Assembly (NCBI GenBank): GCA_029959195.1
Contig: CP114127.1
Span: forward strand, 1,701,232 to 1,765,231
Source of the DNA: Dictyophora rubrovolvata
Lineage: Eukaryota > Basidiomycota > Agaricomycetes > Phallales > Phallaceae
Direction: 5' to 3'
Length of the DNA stretch: 64,000 bases
This document shows, in pieces, positions 37,325 through 50,104 of this stretch. Within the stretch, counting starts at the first letter, position 1, and the number at the start of each line of letters is the position of its first letter. The translations under genes were made by a program, and so were the position numbers. The notes below the pieces were generated by a model. That model saw nothing but the letters and a program-made list of their open reading frames with translations, did not search any database and was not told the origin of the DNA.

Positions 37325-38798
37325 ATGAACTCATCCTTCAAAAATCAGCCTGTTCCCCTCACTTCCGTACCCGAATCTTCACAATCGGCGAAAGTCAATC
37401 AACAGTGTGGGGAAGCAATTCTTATATGGCTCGTTGGAGCGTAAGTGTGGACCGGACATCATCAAGACTTACCTCATTGTAACTCAGGTTTTGCATTTTC
37501 GGCTGGGAATATATGCTTTGTCTTCCGAATGAGTACAAAAGGATCCGGAAGCCGCTGACCGTTTGTGCTTTATCGTTGTCGAGACGTTCATTTAATTAAT
37601 ATATCTATATGCTTAGCCGTCAAGTTACTTGTATATAAGTATGTGATCAAAATGAAATGATGCATGTCCAATAAGCTTTGTGGTTTTCGTTTTCAGGAAA
37701 CAGATATTTCGGGATTGTGCAGTACGTTCTCCCGCTAGGATGTCTCCAAAAGAGCTTGAATGTTTAAAAGATTATGTTTCGTCGTTTCGCTGGGCGCGAA
37801 TGCCTGGAGTCGAACTGATTGTGCACATATGTATGTAACTATTGAGATTCTCAAAAATGACACGTTCTAACAAAAAAGGATAGATATGTATTATTGGGAT
37901 CCCGTGGGGGCACTGATCTCAACTGTGCTTTCTCAAATGATTCTGGGAACAAGGGTTTACGCGGTAAATAAAGAAAACATTGTACCAAAACTTCTGAATC
38001 TAATGTGGCATAACTAATAATAGATATATAGACGAAGTAAGTGGATTGCAGGGCTGCTTATCCTTGTCTTAGCGCCTGAAATCGATATTGGAGGCTTCTC
38101 AATTAGTACTACAACAGCGCTACCACCGGCCCCGCCCGTTCCCGCTGTGAAATGGCTCGGTGACAGGTTCAGGGGGATGGCTTATAGCATTTTGGGTAGG
38201 GAAAGGAAATTTTTTAAGGCATCACATACTAACGTGTTTTATGATTTGATCCCGACAGTCCATACCTATTCTTTATGATGTGTTGGCATTTTTGTAAGTG
38301 AGGAGCGAAATCAAACATACCTGATCGGTTTCATAAATGGATCCCAGTTTAACGGCGTGGAAAGCATATGAATTCTGCACTCGAGAAATTAACACTCCAC
38401 TCTTCACTGTCATTTGGAGAGGCGGCGTACTTTTTTGCCATTTTTACCATGAACGTAGCCAACATAATTATATTTATCATTGTGGCCAAAATGTTACGTC
38501 CTATAAACCTAACGTATGTTCGTTTCTCTTTTGATTGAGCAGACAAATAATCTTTATCATCGGTAGGTCTACCCTCATTTTCGAGATTGTCCTCTCATGC
38601 CGACTACTCCTGAATCTTCGCGGAATGAATGAAAAAGCAAGCTCCAACGTCCTTATAAAACCTGCTTTAGGTCGTAGTGATCTGTTCGGTTCAGAAGGTT
38701 CCAAACTCGGGGCCCGCGGCACTCAATCGGCGCACCGAGATAGTCCAGGCATATTCGAAATGACTCAACCACCGCCGATTCGTATACCATACTCGTGA
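37325..38798 (+). pseudogene. Seven-TM-like membrane protein (DUF6533-like), apparent frameshift
   Basis: Multi-pass membrane protein of a basidiomycete family of unknown function. The N-terminal block FGWEYMLCLPNEYKRIRKP fits the DUF6533-type start. Later blocks are YYWDPVGALISTVLSQMI, GTRVYAV, RRSKWIAGLLILVLAPEI and ILYDVLAFLTAWKAYEFCTR. After FTVIWRG (about 38418) the reading must shift by one base to continue as AAYFFAIFTMNVANIIIFII and LIFEIVLSCRLLLNLRG. No intron can bridge this. Either the gene carries a small deletion or the sequence has an error there. The tail ends RIPYS. The first half also rests on several hand-placed introns. Confidence 0.6.
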
Positions 38799-40351
38799 TC
38801 AGTAGATGTATTTCCTGCATACGACATTAATGTGAAAGCGGAGAAATTCCTCGACATCGGAAAACAAAGTTTTGGTTGGTTGAGATAATAATGTAGACGT
38901 GATCTTATGGTGGCCTGTTGATTGGTGGATACTATTAGCAACCAATCAATCACGGATTTTGATGTTGATACATTTCTAACCTGTGTCCTCAATTATTACT
39001 GCATGAAATTTGCATATGAGCGTGTGTCACCGACCCGTGAGGAAATGTTGACATGAAATTCAGCTGAAGAACACTAGAAGCTCGTGGTAAAAAGGAGGTA
39101 AGAATCAAGATGTTCTGTATTCAGGGCGCAATCGATGTTGTCTAAAACGGTCAGAGTCAAACAATTGAACTGCATACGTGTACCATGTCAAGGTAGTAAC
39201 CCAACGGTGAGAGTCCTTCCGCAAGTTCGTTGGGAACTTGGAAGGTTGACACCAGCGTAAAAAGAGGCCCTGAGATATAGACTATCGTGAGTCTATTCTA
39301 TGAATATAAGAACATGGTATAAATTGAATTAAAAAAGCCAGACAACCACTAGATCTTGATTGGAATTGGATTGGAATTTGGAACCAGAAATTTTAAATTT
39401 GTGTAAATGACAGGAGTCACGTGGCTCACACAATGGTGGGAAATAGTTACGCGTTGCGCATCACGTTTAGTCACATGTCGCACTCCAATTTTGCCTTTTT
39501 TCCTGAGACTCCAGAACGTCCGTTATAAGACGGGTTCGCTTGAATTTCATTACCAAGAGGGATTCATATTATTAGATGTTATCTCTATACATCATTTCAT
39601 ACTGGTTCTGACACCTTAACAAGTAGTTGAAGGCAAGTAGACCGTAGCCTTCTTTATTAAATCTCGAAACTTTCATTAATGATTGATATAGAATCTGCGA
39701 GCTTCGAAAGATCCTGTAGTTTTGAAGGCCACCATCACCAAAAGTCGAACAATTAAAACAACAAACAACAAACGCCATGCGTTTCGTGTTGAATTGCACG
39801 TACATCACATAGATCTCATCCGGCCGAATTTGAAGCCAAGCAGTGTCGGCCTCCAACCCGAGCCAATGACATCGGCTTTTCCCATGCTTCGTGCTCGCAC
39901 ATAGCTAAAGGAGTATAACCGCTGCAATGATTGGTTTGGGTGTTTCTATTTCTGCCCCGAACGACTTCTGCATGGTGATGAGAACGAGCGCCGCTTGTCT
40001 ATAATGGAAAATTTATCCATGCCGTTCCGGTTGGTTTCATCGGAAAGCATAGTAAATACCTCCATTTAGTGATTTATGAGTACGTTTTCCTTCGCTAATT
40101 AACATCGATAGACTCGTCTGAGAGCTGGGATAATATTAAAGCCAGATTTATCCAGGAATCCTCCACGAGAATAAAATCCATATGATAAGGAGCTAGATGG
40201 TAATTCGAAGCAATGTCAATTTGTTGACGAAGAGAGTGGAAACCGTGCTTCTGATGGCACCATCTTCCTTCTTCTCGACAGTGTAAGCGCGTGCTTAAAT
40301 ACCTTCGCACTTTCTCAGTTCTAGTAACCACTGCTAGCTCTACGTTTGCTT
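38799..40351. other. 1.55-kb region without a supported gene
   Basis: Between two membrane-protein genes on the plus strand. Small frames at 39407-39619 and 39572-39856 match nothing I know. Confidence 0.4.
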
Positions 40352-42299
40352 ATGGCCGACTCTTTAGACTCGACCTGGGGTGCTTGGCTTATTTCTTTGC
40401 TGTTCGATGCAATGTAAGTTTATCAACCTTACTTCGCGCTAGCTTCGGAGTCCTCGACTTTGATTAATAGTTTGTACGGCTGTGGTCTTTTGCAAACATG
40501 GTTATACTTCCATTGGTATCCACAAGACCGCTGGTGGCTCAAAGTCATGGTATACTTTTTAAATTGTTTTTTTAGAGAAATCTGCTCACTTTTCCGTTAG
40601 GTTTTAATACTGTTGTACGTGATATCAAGACGATCGCTTATTTAGCCTGAGGAAGGGTTGGCCCAGGTTGCTAGAAACTGTTCAACTCGCGACTTTCTTC
40701 GCTGGGGCGTATATCGTACTAATTCATCATTTTGGTGATGTCGCCGCGTTAACCGTGATATTGTGGTATGTGTACTTGACTAGTCTTTAGAACGGCTGAG
40801 AGCTGATCTTCACCTTTAGGGTGGATACAGTATGTGGTCTCCTTTTATAAGTCCAAAGACGAGCAATGACTGTGCTTCTATGAAGGCTCAACTTCTAGCC
40901 GGAGTAAGTATACACTCCTTTTATTTGATCCACAATGAGCTGAAATATTGCACATATACAGTTTCTGTCAGCTTTCTTGGTACAAATGTTTGTTTAAGGA
41001 ACGCTTGTATGGTGTTGCTGCGCACTAACAACTTTCCCAAAGGTACTTCGCGTACTGCGTATTCACACGTGAGTAAACCAGGCATTAAATTTCGCTTGCA
41101 TATCTAATCTAGACCTCAGTGGACAAAAAAAATCTGTTTCCCCCAATAATCATCGTATTTGAAAACTTTCCTTTCAGCCCATTTTATTTTTCTCATATGC
41201 CTGTGACTTTCAGACAATATTAGCACTCCTTCAAATTGGTCGGTATTGACACATTGACATGTGAAAATCTGGCTTTTCTCATTTAGTTTTTCTCAGGTGC
41301 CGGCATAGGTGAGATAATCTCGGAGAGAGCCGGATGTTCGAATATTTCTGATGTTACTGCCCGTCGGGATCAGCACAAACCGTCCTCTCGTACGTCAGAT
41401 CTCAAATGTGACATTTTTCGGTGATATCTGTCTGCTGGGCTGAAACGCCGCAAATTTAGCACTTCTTTGGCTTCATTCGCGAAATTGGATAAAACAAAGG
41501 TGAGCAGGTTTGAAGACCTTAGATTATATTCTACACAGCTTTCATTAGCCTAGCACAACTCTTCAAGGCGTCGCAAGCGTCCTGTGCGACATAGCTATCA
41601 CCATCTCACTGTCACTTATTTTAGACCGCCGTAAATCGGTTCACAAAACGTCTGTATATTTTATACCTAACACCGCTAAGTTCTGATTCAATGTCGTTCG
41701 TAGGACGGATTCAATAATCAACTCGCTCATGATTAATGCGATCAATCGTGGGCTAGTGACAAGTGTTTTTGCGGCTCTTAATTTGGTATTGGTACGTTCT
41801 TTTTACTTTTTTTTAAAAAAAACAACAAAATTATAATAATAATAATAATACTCGTAAGTTCCTTGCTCTTCCTGGCACTTTCTTTTTCTTTATTGCCTTA
41901 ATGCCAACAAGCAAACGTACGTTTTTCTGTCTCCCACTTCCGTCACAAGAACATCTAAATCATGATATTAGTATACATGAACACGTGTTTAGCAACGTGA
42001 GATCTTTGCTCATGCTCCAATTTAAAATTCTAAGCTTGGTGAACGTAACTATTTTGGCCAATAGTCTTAACAGTCGACAACACATCAAAGAGAAAAGCCG
42101 AAAAGCGGGCCAATCCATACAGCTTCAATCTGTCATCGCCAGTCCATCAATCAGCTTCAATTCCGCTGAGCGCAGTATTCAGGTCTACAATGGACCACCC
42201 ATGGAAGACAGCGCGTCGAATTTTCATTCGAAAGTAAGCACACCCTTCTACTATTTTCTCGCCCCTCTTTGGCTCTCTGACAGAGCCGAACTTACTTAG
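40352..42299 (+). CDS. Multi-pass membrane protein, DUF6534-like
   Basis: Starts MADSLDSTWGAWLISLLFDA and continues YGCGLLQTWLYFHWYPQDRW, LLLETVQLATFFAGAYIVL, then FLSAFLVQM, KSFAEL-like SLASFAKLDKTK, and GVASVLCDIAITISLSLIL. The C-terminal blocks NSLMINAINRGLVTSVFAAL, FFFFIALMP and VTILANSLNSRQHIKEK match the end of DUF6534 proteins. Many short introns (about ten) are needed. The middle, at 40970-41260, is the weakest part of the model because a family Arg-rich loop is only approximate. Function is unknown; a sensor or receptor role has been assumed for related families. An intron at about 41810-41860 holds an AT-rich microsatellite. Confidence 0.62.
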
Positions 42300-44655
42300 G
42301 TGTGATGCAGATCATCCATAAGCCAAATCCATAGACGTCGTTTCCCGGAATACGTGAGATTTGTGGGATATCTGGTAATTCGGGTTTGAACCGGTGATAT
42401 ATATCTATAATATATGTATTTTCTCCTTAGTTCATTGATAACCGCCCCAATCTTACATGTGGATTTGAGGCAACACATGCTCATTCGTTTTCAGTGATAT
42501 GAAAGATATTCAGTTCCGTGTGCGTTTACTAAAACGCTTCATCGACTCCGCTGCAACTTCAATCCATATTTGATAGCCGCCTCCGGGAGCGTGAAAACAC
42601 CATCAAAAACTTGGTTGGTTGTTGGTTACTACAAATTGAACAATGTCTGTTCAAAACCAAGTGCTATGACACCATTTCGCAACTCTGGTACACTAGCGCC
42701 CCCCCGAAATATAAAATCTATAAAATCTACAAACCATCAACAACGATCACAACAACTAGGCTGAAAACAGGGGTGAGAGCAATTGAATTTGCCAATTCAC
42801 TTAACCTGTTCAAAAGGTAAAACGGCTTTTTGGTAGTGCCTCGCTGCGGCATGTTTCGTGGCGGCAAGAAGTCTCAGGCGAGCCAGTAAGTAGCGACAAA
42901 AGCATCTGTCGAAAAAGTGATCAAATGCTCCAAAATCTCAAGGTGATCTTCCGGGACCGGAAATTCCGAGAATAGGATTTCCTAAATGGAGTGTGTCGTT
43001 GCGAACAATATTTCATCCAAGTGTATTATTTTTCTGGTGCCTTTAGCGATGTACAGCGGCTTGATTATATTAACTCGTTTACAACGCTCAATCAGGACAA
43101 GGGGTACAAAATCGATATCATCATGGGTATGTGAATGCTGCTATGCGTCAGAGTCAGCTTAATTTATGGAGAGCATGTAAATCTGTATGTATAACATTGG
43201 TATAAAATTACTTGGAAGGGAAATATATGACTAGGGATGACAGCCTGTTTTGAGTTTAAAAGCAATAGCCAAATTAAGCACTAAAACTGCCGATGGTTTT
43301 TTATTTTTTTTAAAAAAGACAATGGCGCATACTTGGCCATGTCCATGTGCTCTTTCTACGCAAGAAAATATCTGCGGTTGAGTCAAAATCACGGAAATTG
43401 GTTTGTTGGTCGCTTATCAACATATCATCCCCTGTCAATTGCCAATATGTATAAACATTATAAGCCTGTAGCATGCGCGAAACCCGCAAATCTCGATCCG
43501 AGGCTCGTCATGGCCCGAGGAAGCGCCTCATGGTTAACGTTAACCAAGCATCACGCTGATGGACCTGAGCCCTGATTGACCCGTCCTAATGCTTGCTGGA
43601 TGTGCCCAATCGTAATGTGTCAAATTCCAAAACCAATGTTAGGGCAGGTTCCGTTTTTTGGGTGTACGGAAAGTTGACGGAAGCATATTGCCGAAAAAAC
43701 CTGTTACGTAAGTGCTCGACTCTTCAAAATCAAGGTCCGATGACTCTGAACGTCCTTTCCAGTGCACCTCGTTGCACTGCAAAACACTTGTCAATTGCTA
43801 CCTCTCCCCCGACAACATCACGGATGCCTAAAATGAGTTTAACCCAACTTGAAGTGGATCAAGACTAGTGAGCATACAATCACAGGTCGATATATCAGTT
43901 GGCACTTTCAAGGCTTTTTTCGGTTCCACAGAACAGATATTACCGACAACTAATGGACTATCAAAGTTTATTTAGTTTATTTCTATTTTTAGAAAGCCAG
44001 GTGTCAGAATAAATTTGTATTTGACATTTATTTTAACAACCTAAATGGGCCTTCACGGTATGCTTCATGAAGCGGACTCGAAGAATATTCCAGTAATTTC
44101 AAAGTTATTATAGATTATCAAAATCAAGATCCGATATGAATCATCGGCTTGGAGCGACAATCCATTTTGGAGTGGGGGAATCACGCCAACTCTTGCTGTT
44201 GGGTTTGTTGGCTCTTGTCAATCCTAAGGACATAAACACAGACTTGTCTGATTCGGGACAAATAATTGACCGAGTGGGGCGTTTTTCCCACCTTATGCGA
44301 GACAACCTTTTGATCTGGCCAGAATATGGTAAACTAAACGTACAAACGGATCGATGCTTGGGAAGAGGAACAGACGATCAAACATTATTTATATTAATTT
44401 CTCCTGTTTCAGTGGTCTCGTGTAAGGACATGGAATTTTAGCAGCAAAAAATCAAAGTTTGGGGTTAGTATGGTTATGCAGTGCACTGTTGGGACTAACA
44501 TCCGTCCGGATTCCTTAGCCGAGACTTTCCAGGTCACAATCAGAGCGAATGGGAGGCTGGAAATTTCTCTACATTACATGCGGAACTAGTATATAAACCC
44601 AGCTTGAATATTCGTTTTCTTCAGTGTCTTCACCTTCGACATATCAGTAAAAGCA
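42300..44655. other. 2.35-kb region without a supported gene
   Basis: Frames at 43333-43575, 43593-43868 and 44136-44441 carry no recognisable family. A short stretch at about 43040-43125 reads as plausible protein (SDVQRLDYINSF) but lacks partners. The right end is the promoter of peroxygenase copy B. Confidence 0.35.
44589..44597 (+). promoter_or_regulatory. TATA box of peroxygenase copy B
   Basis: GTATATAAA lies about 60 bp upstream of the ATG at 44656, at a position comparable to the TATA-like sequence of copy A. Confidence 0.6.
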
Positions 44656-46000
44656 ATGGCAAAAATCTCCTTTGGCTTCCTCCTCCTTCCTTTTGTTCGT
44701 TTAGCCTTGGCTATCCCAGCGTACGAATCCCTTGCTGGCTTGACGCAGAGGGAGGTAGACGAATTCATGGCTAGGAATGCTCTTGCTCCTATTCCACCTC
44801 CTCCTGGCCCGTTGACCAATAGTGGTCTTCAGTTGGTCAATGATCCTGATCACCCCTTCATTACACCTGGCCCTGACGACATACGTGGACCATGTCCTGG
44901 CTTGAACACTCTTGCAAATCATGGCGTGAGTCTTCCTCCTGTGTCCTCTTAATGCCTACTCATAAATTTATGTATATTTAGTACCTGCCCAGAATGGGTG
45001 TTGCTAGACCAGACCAACTGGTTACTGCTGTTATGGAAGGTAGGTTAAAAAAGGACCTCGCTCTCTTCGAATTCTAATCTTCTACTTTAGGTTTTAACTT
45101 GGGAAACACCTTCGCTAAATTTTTAGTTTATCAAGCTCATTTGGTTAACGGTAATCCACTCACGAATTTAATAAGTATTGGAATGAAGACACCGGAGACT
45201 GGTCCTGATCCTCCTCCACCCGCTATCGTCGGTGGTCTTAGTTTTCACGGTACATTTGAGGGTATGGATTACTGAGTAATTTTTCCAAGTAATATGCTAA
45301 AATTAATGAGCAGGTGATACCAGTATGACTCGGGTTGATGCATTCTTTGGAAACCCGGCCATGTTTAATAAAACCCGTTTCGAAGAAGTTTGTATTCTTT
45401 TTGTCTAAGCTGGACTTAATCTTATTATATTCCCGCAACCAGTTCGAAGCTTTCTCAACCGAATTCGGTGTCAATGGCACATACGACATCAATGCTGCTG
45501 CAGAACTCCGTCATCAGCGTCTTCAAGACTCTATCCAGACCAACCCTCAACTTTCCTTCACATCGCCACGCATCCTTTCTGCATTTTCAGAAGCTGTTTT
45601 CCCAACTATTTTCTTCGTGGATGGTCGTTTGAACAATGGTCGGCTCAGTCTTGATGCCGCCTCGTCCTTTTTTGACCCAAATCAATTCCCCGACGGTTTC
45701 AATCGCCAACCAGCACCGGTTGATTTCCCTACCATTACGCCACTCGTTACACAAATCTTTAACAAGCATCCTTTCGTTCCAGGTGTAAATAATGGCACGA
45801 ACAATTTCGTCGAACTTCCTAATACTCCCGCCCTTTCCGATTTCTGTGGAATATATGAAGACATCGTCCTTCGTGTTTTCAAAAATCAATATCCTGAACC
45901 TACTGGTTCCCTCTTGACAGCCCTTAATACTAATCTAAACTTTTTTTTCTCTGCCGTCGAAGGACACAATTGTACACAAGTGTTCCCGTTCGGAAAATAA
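44656..46000 (+). CDS. Heme-thiolate peroxygenase (UPO / chloroperoxidase family), copy B
   Basis: Paralogue of the gene at 33380-34732, in opposite orientation. By eye about three quarters of the C-terminal residues are the same. The signal peptide is KISFGFLLLPFVRLALAIPA. It carries RGPCPGLNTLANHG, YLPRMGVARPDQ and FEGDTSMTRVDAFFGN, so both the heme-binding Cys and the EGD..R acid-base residues are present. The C-terminus is EGHNCTQVFPFGK. All introns have GT donors here. No lesion was found, so both copies look active. Confidence 0.92.
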
Positions 46001-46975
46001 TCTTTGAAACTTGACCTTATTTATGTAAAGCTTCTCCTTTTTGACTGCGGCTCTGAATGCCTGCATTTTTACTAGCTAATGGTATTTGAATGTCTGTCGT
46101 ACTTTCGAATTAATGTACTATTTAAATCGAATATCCTAATTTAAGTTGTGCTATAGTTCATGATTTTCTTTCGATCGCGCCGTTTACCTTTGAACAGTGC
46201 CCTTTAGTGGATCGCGACAATCAACAGCCTCCGATAGCCCAATTTACACCGGGATACTTGAGTAAAAAGTATTAAGTATTCGAACTGAGCGTGTTAAGCT
46301 TTTAAGTCTCTGAGTGTCGTCATTTGTGTTACTAGTCTTTGAGCAACTTGAACTAGCAGTGTGATTATGAACGATTGGATCGACTATTTGCCGCCCGCGA
46401 TTCTATTTGCAAATTAATACTTGCAACACAGCAACTGGTATCGAGACATCTACGTAGACATCAGCGAAATCTTCTCGCATATTAGGGGGTATGACGCTCA
46501 GGCCTAACACAACTCAGGAACGACATTTTACGCACACGCAGAACGTTAGGCTATCATGGCTATCAGGAAGAGCTGATCATCATCAATAGTCATTGTTGAC
46601 GCTTCTAAGTACGTGTCTAAGTCTTGCCGTCATCGTTCTTTGCAAATAAAGAGTTGCCATTGTTTCAACCAGCTGAAAGCTTTTCCGCGAATGTTGGGCG
46701 ATTGGAGCTGAGCCACTTGCGCTATTGGTCAATCATTCGATGTGTTTTACATAAAGATCCCGATCAGCGCTGTAGCACCGAGGCTATATCGTGTAATTTC
46801 TTTTCCCGAGGTGAGTCGTCAAACTTCATATGTATTTACAATGGTCAGTGTGATAGAGAATCCTATAGGTAGAAATACAACGTATATGTCACGGAATAAG
46901 GAAAAGCATCAGATAAGTATTCGAACAATATACCACCAAAGTTGCACTATATACACCTTCGCCCGACGTCATATT
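46001..46975. other. Intergenic region, no supported gene
   Basis: 975 bp between peroxygenase copy B and the 3' end of the minus-strand alcohol dehydrogenase copy. Confidence 0.4.
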
Positions 46976-48426
46976 TCATTCGGCAGAAACACGCAAAACA
47001 AGCTTTCCAGCATGGTCGCTTTCCCCGTAGTTATCGATCAACTTCTGTACATCTTCCAAAAGATAGGATCTAGTTTTGACTTCGATCCCTGAACCAAGAG
47101 ACAACATGAAGCACTCAATAGAGTTTGGAGCGGTAGAGGACGTCGAAGCATACCCTTTTCAGCTACCATGTTGACCATTTCTTGTGCTAACGCAGGATCG
47201 TGCTAACGCAGGATCGCTTAACAGAGAGCCTTTCAAAGTCAAATTTTTGCCTATTAGATTTCTATAGTGCACCGGCTGAGAGAACAGCAATGAAAAACTG
47301 ATAAGCGAAGAGGTGATTAAATACGCACAATAGGGTCAAATGGTCTGAGACAGGTCAGACTCGGTAAACAACGGAGCGAAGGAGAACTCACTGTCCGACG
47401 ACTACATATGTCCCATGTTTCCGGACCATCTGTAGACCGTACTCATACGCAGGAACAGAATCAGTACACATTATCACTGCATCAACGTCATGGCCTTTGA
47501 ATTCGGCTAAGGCATATTCTATCCCTTTGGTGGCATCAATCGCATAATCCTGCAAGGCCCGTATCAGTGAATAAGACAAACTAATAAACTCAGCTTTAAT
47601 AATATATACCGGTTCAAATTTCAAGCTCTTGACTAAATCTAAGGGTGCTTGCCTGGAATCTACGCAAACAACCCGAAGACCCATACATTTAGCGAATTGA
47701 ACTCCGAGATGACCTAAAGCCTAGCAGAATAACTTATTTACACGATCACAGGACACTTAGACTCACCCCAACGCCGATAATCCCAACAGTATCTCCAGGA
47801 TCCAGATTCGCCGTTTTCAGGGCACAATAGACTGTACAGCCTAATAAAATAAATTAGAGAAATGTTGATATGATAATACCTGAGAGATAGTACCAGCACA
47901 CATAAGGGGCGCTGCCGTCTCGAAACTTAGATTTTGAGGCAGATGGATTATCCATGCGGCATCTGCAACCATATATTCAGCAGCTGCACCATGAACCGTT
48001 AACCCGAGCATTTCGACATTCTCGCAATATTTTGGTGTTTTTCGCCGACATTCAGAGCAATTACCACAAGCGTTTTTCATCGCTAATGCTCCTACACGGT
48101 CACCAACCTAGTAATCAGTAAGTTGCACGATCACATTAGTTTAGCAAACTTGGGGACCATACTTTGACGTTGCTGACCGCCGATCCGATATCAACCACAA
48201 AACCTGTACCTTCATGAGAAGGGATCAGGGGAAGTGTTCGTCCACGCATTTTGTGGTCAAATTCGCCGTTAACCACCATCATTTCCGTATGACAATACCC
48301 AGCAACGGCGATTTTTATGAGCACTTCGTTTGGTTTTTCAATCTTTGGGATGGGAATGTCCGTAGAGAATTTGTAAGGTTTGTTGTACTCTGTGATCAAT
48401 AGACCTCTCATTTCAGATGTGGTCAA
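46976..48426 (-). pseudogene. Zinc alcohol dehydrogenase, copy 1, broken near the C-terminus by a 16-bp duplication
   Basis: Medium-chain zinc-dependent alcohol dehydrogenase. Conserved blocks: KIAVAGYCHTEMM (catalytic zinc), HEGTGFVVDIG, the structural-zinc cysteines in NACGNCSECRRKTPKYC, AAPLMCAGCTVYCALK, the Rossmann loop GIIGVGALGHLGVQFAK, and TYVVVGQPFDPI. The exons are otherwise in phase. In the last third, after LKGSLLSDPALA, a perfect 16-bp tandem duplication (47184-47215) shifts the frame and gives a stop within about 13 codons. Removing one unit conceptually would let the exon continue to the expected AEKG border and a last exon ending in SAE. About 60 C-terminal residues are lost as the sequence stands. 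It lies in tandem with copy 2. Confidence 0.8.
47184..47215. repeat. Perfect 16-bp tandem duplication inside the alcohol dehydrogenase gene
   Basis: GTGCTAACGCAGGATC occurs twice in a row. As 16 is not a multiple of three, it disrupts the reading frame of copy 1. Confidence 0.9.
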
Positions 48427-48696
48427 GGTCAGACGCTAAGAAGATAAGCTGCATGGGAAACTTTAAGAAACAACAAACGTCATTCGGCGTGGGCTATCGC
48501 GTTTACATAATATGTCGCGTTCTGAAGGCACGGGTGCACTGCGCAGTATGGACTTCCAGATTCATATGATTTCATACCCATAATTGATAGCAGTATGTTT
48601 GGATTTTATATGAACAGGAATGACAGAGAATACCAATTGGTTTCAAAGCTACACCCAAACTATGAGGTGTCCGAGATAACGCGGCTTTACCAGAAA

Positions 48697-50104
48697 TTAA
48701 TCAGAGGAAATTCGTAGCACAAGCTTTCCAGCATGATTAGCCTTCTCATAATCATCCAACAGTGTCTGGAAATCTTCTAACGGATATGCCTTAGCCTTGA
48801 CTTCGATGCCTGAGGGTACTTATGAGGATGAACGTCTCGCCGTCGTCAACCTCGCAGACATACCTTTTTCGGCGACAAGATTAACCATTTCTTGAGCGAG
48901 GGGTGTGTCGCTTAATAGAGAACCTTTTATGGTAATGTTCTTGAAGAGATAATTAGTGTATAAGCTACAGAAAGATCGTTTAGAAACGAGTTTATTAGAT
49001 TTTTCACAAGAAATTCCTTACGATAGGATCACTTGGTCTGAATATGAATATCATATAGAGCGTTCTGACTTACAAGCCAATCGCAACAAACGTTCCATGT
49101 TTTCGCACAAGTTTCAGGCCGTATTCATGTGCTGCGAGGGAATCCGTTGCAGTTATAACTGCATCAACACCACCTGCAATTTCAGGTAAGGCATATTCAA
49201 CGCCTTTCGTGGCGTCTATGGCAAAATCCTGACGATTTTATGTAGAAAACCCGCAAAAAAACAGGAAAGAACGTACAGGCGAGTATTTCAGGTTTTTGAC
49301 AAGATCCAGTGGAGCTTGTCTCGTGTCGACACATGACTCTGAGACCCAAACACTTTGCAAATTGCACACCAAGATGACCTAGCGCCTGAAATATTCAAAA
49401 CAATTTACGCAAAGACTACTATAACGATTGCAACCTACCCCTGCACCGATAATGCCGAGTGTGTCACCCGGTTTAAGATTAGCACTTTTTATGCTGCAAT
49501 AAATCGTACCACCTTGAGAACCAAAAATCTAACAATTAACATTCTCAATGTTGTGCTTACCAGGACACATCAACGGCGCAGCTGCTTCGAAATCAAGATT
49601 GGGAGGCAAATGAACAATCTAATCACGGTCAGCAATCATATATTCAGCAGCTGCGCCATCCAACGTCAATCCGAGCATATCCAGATCTTCACAGTATCCG
49701 ACAAGGTCATTTTTACAATCAAAACATGTACGGCAGGCGTTCTTGAAAGTCAAAGTTCCGACTCGATCTCCCTTGCAGAACAAATCAGCCGCGCAAACTC
49801 CGAGCAAGAAACAACTTATGTATAACAACGAACTCTTACATTCGTTACTTGAGAACCAATTGTTGCAACAATACCCGTGCCTTCATGAGAAGGTATCAAG
49901 GGTAAAGGGCCACGCATCTTGCTCTCAAAGTCGCCACTAACAACCATGACCTCTGTGACAATAACCGGCAACCGCAATCTTGATCAAAACCTCGCTGGGT
50001 TTGACGATCATTGGAACCGGGATACTCGTAGAATAATGGTAGGTTTTCTGGAATTCGATAAGCTGTAGGCCCCTCATTATCTTTGGAGTCTGTGAGGTCG
50101 ACAT
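48697..50104 (-). pseudogene. Zinc alcohol dehydrogenase, copy 2, decayed
   Basis: Tandem paralogue of copy 1 with the same gene layout. It starts STSQTPKIMRGLQLIEFQK and keeps the structural-zinc block NACRTCFDCKNDLVGYC. Three lesions are visible when compared with copy 1. First, two bases are missing in the catalytic-zinc motif near 49955-49960 (GYCH, then frame change). Second, a Trp codon is replaced by TAG at 49619-49621 (after AEYMIADRD). Third, two bases are missing near 49331-49338 between GLRV and the VDTRQAPLDL block. The C-terminal exon (YPLEDFQTLLDDYEKANH) remains readable. This is most likely an inactive relic. Confidence 0.85.

Noticed and set aside
41815-41855. AT-rich microsatellite as a regulatory element
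   Set aside because: It lies in an intron of the DUF6534-like gene and looks like ordinary simple sequence.
46624-46872. Kinase-like fragment (VLHKDPDQRCS)
   Set aside because: The resemblance is to one short motif only. No other kinase motif is found on either side.
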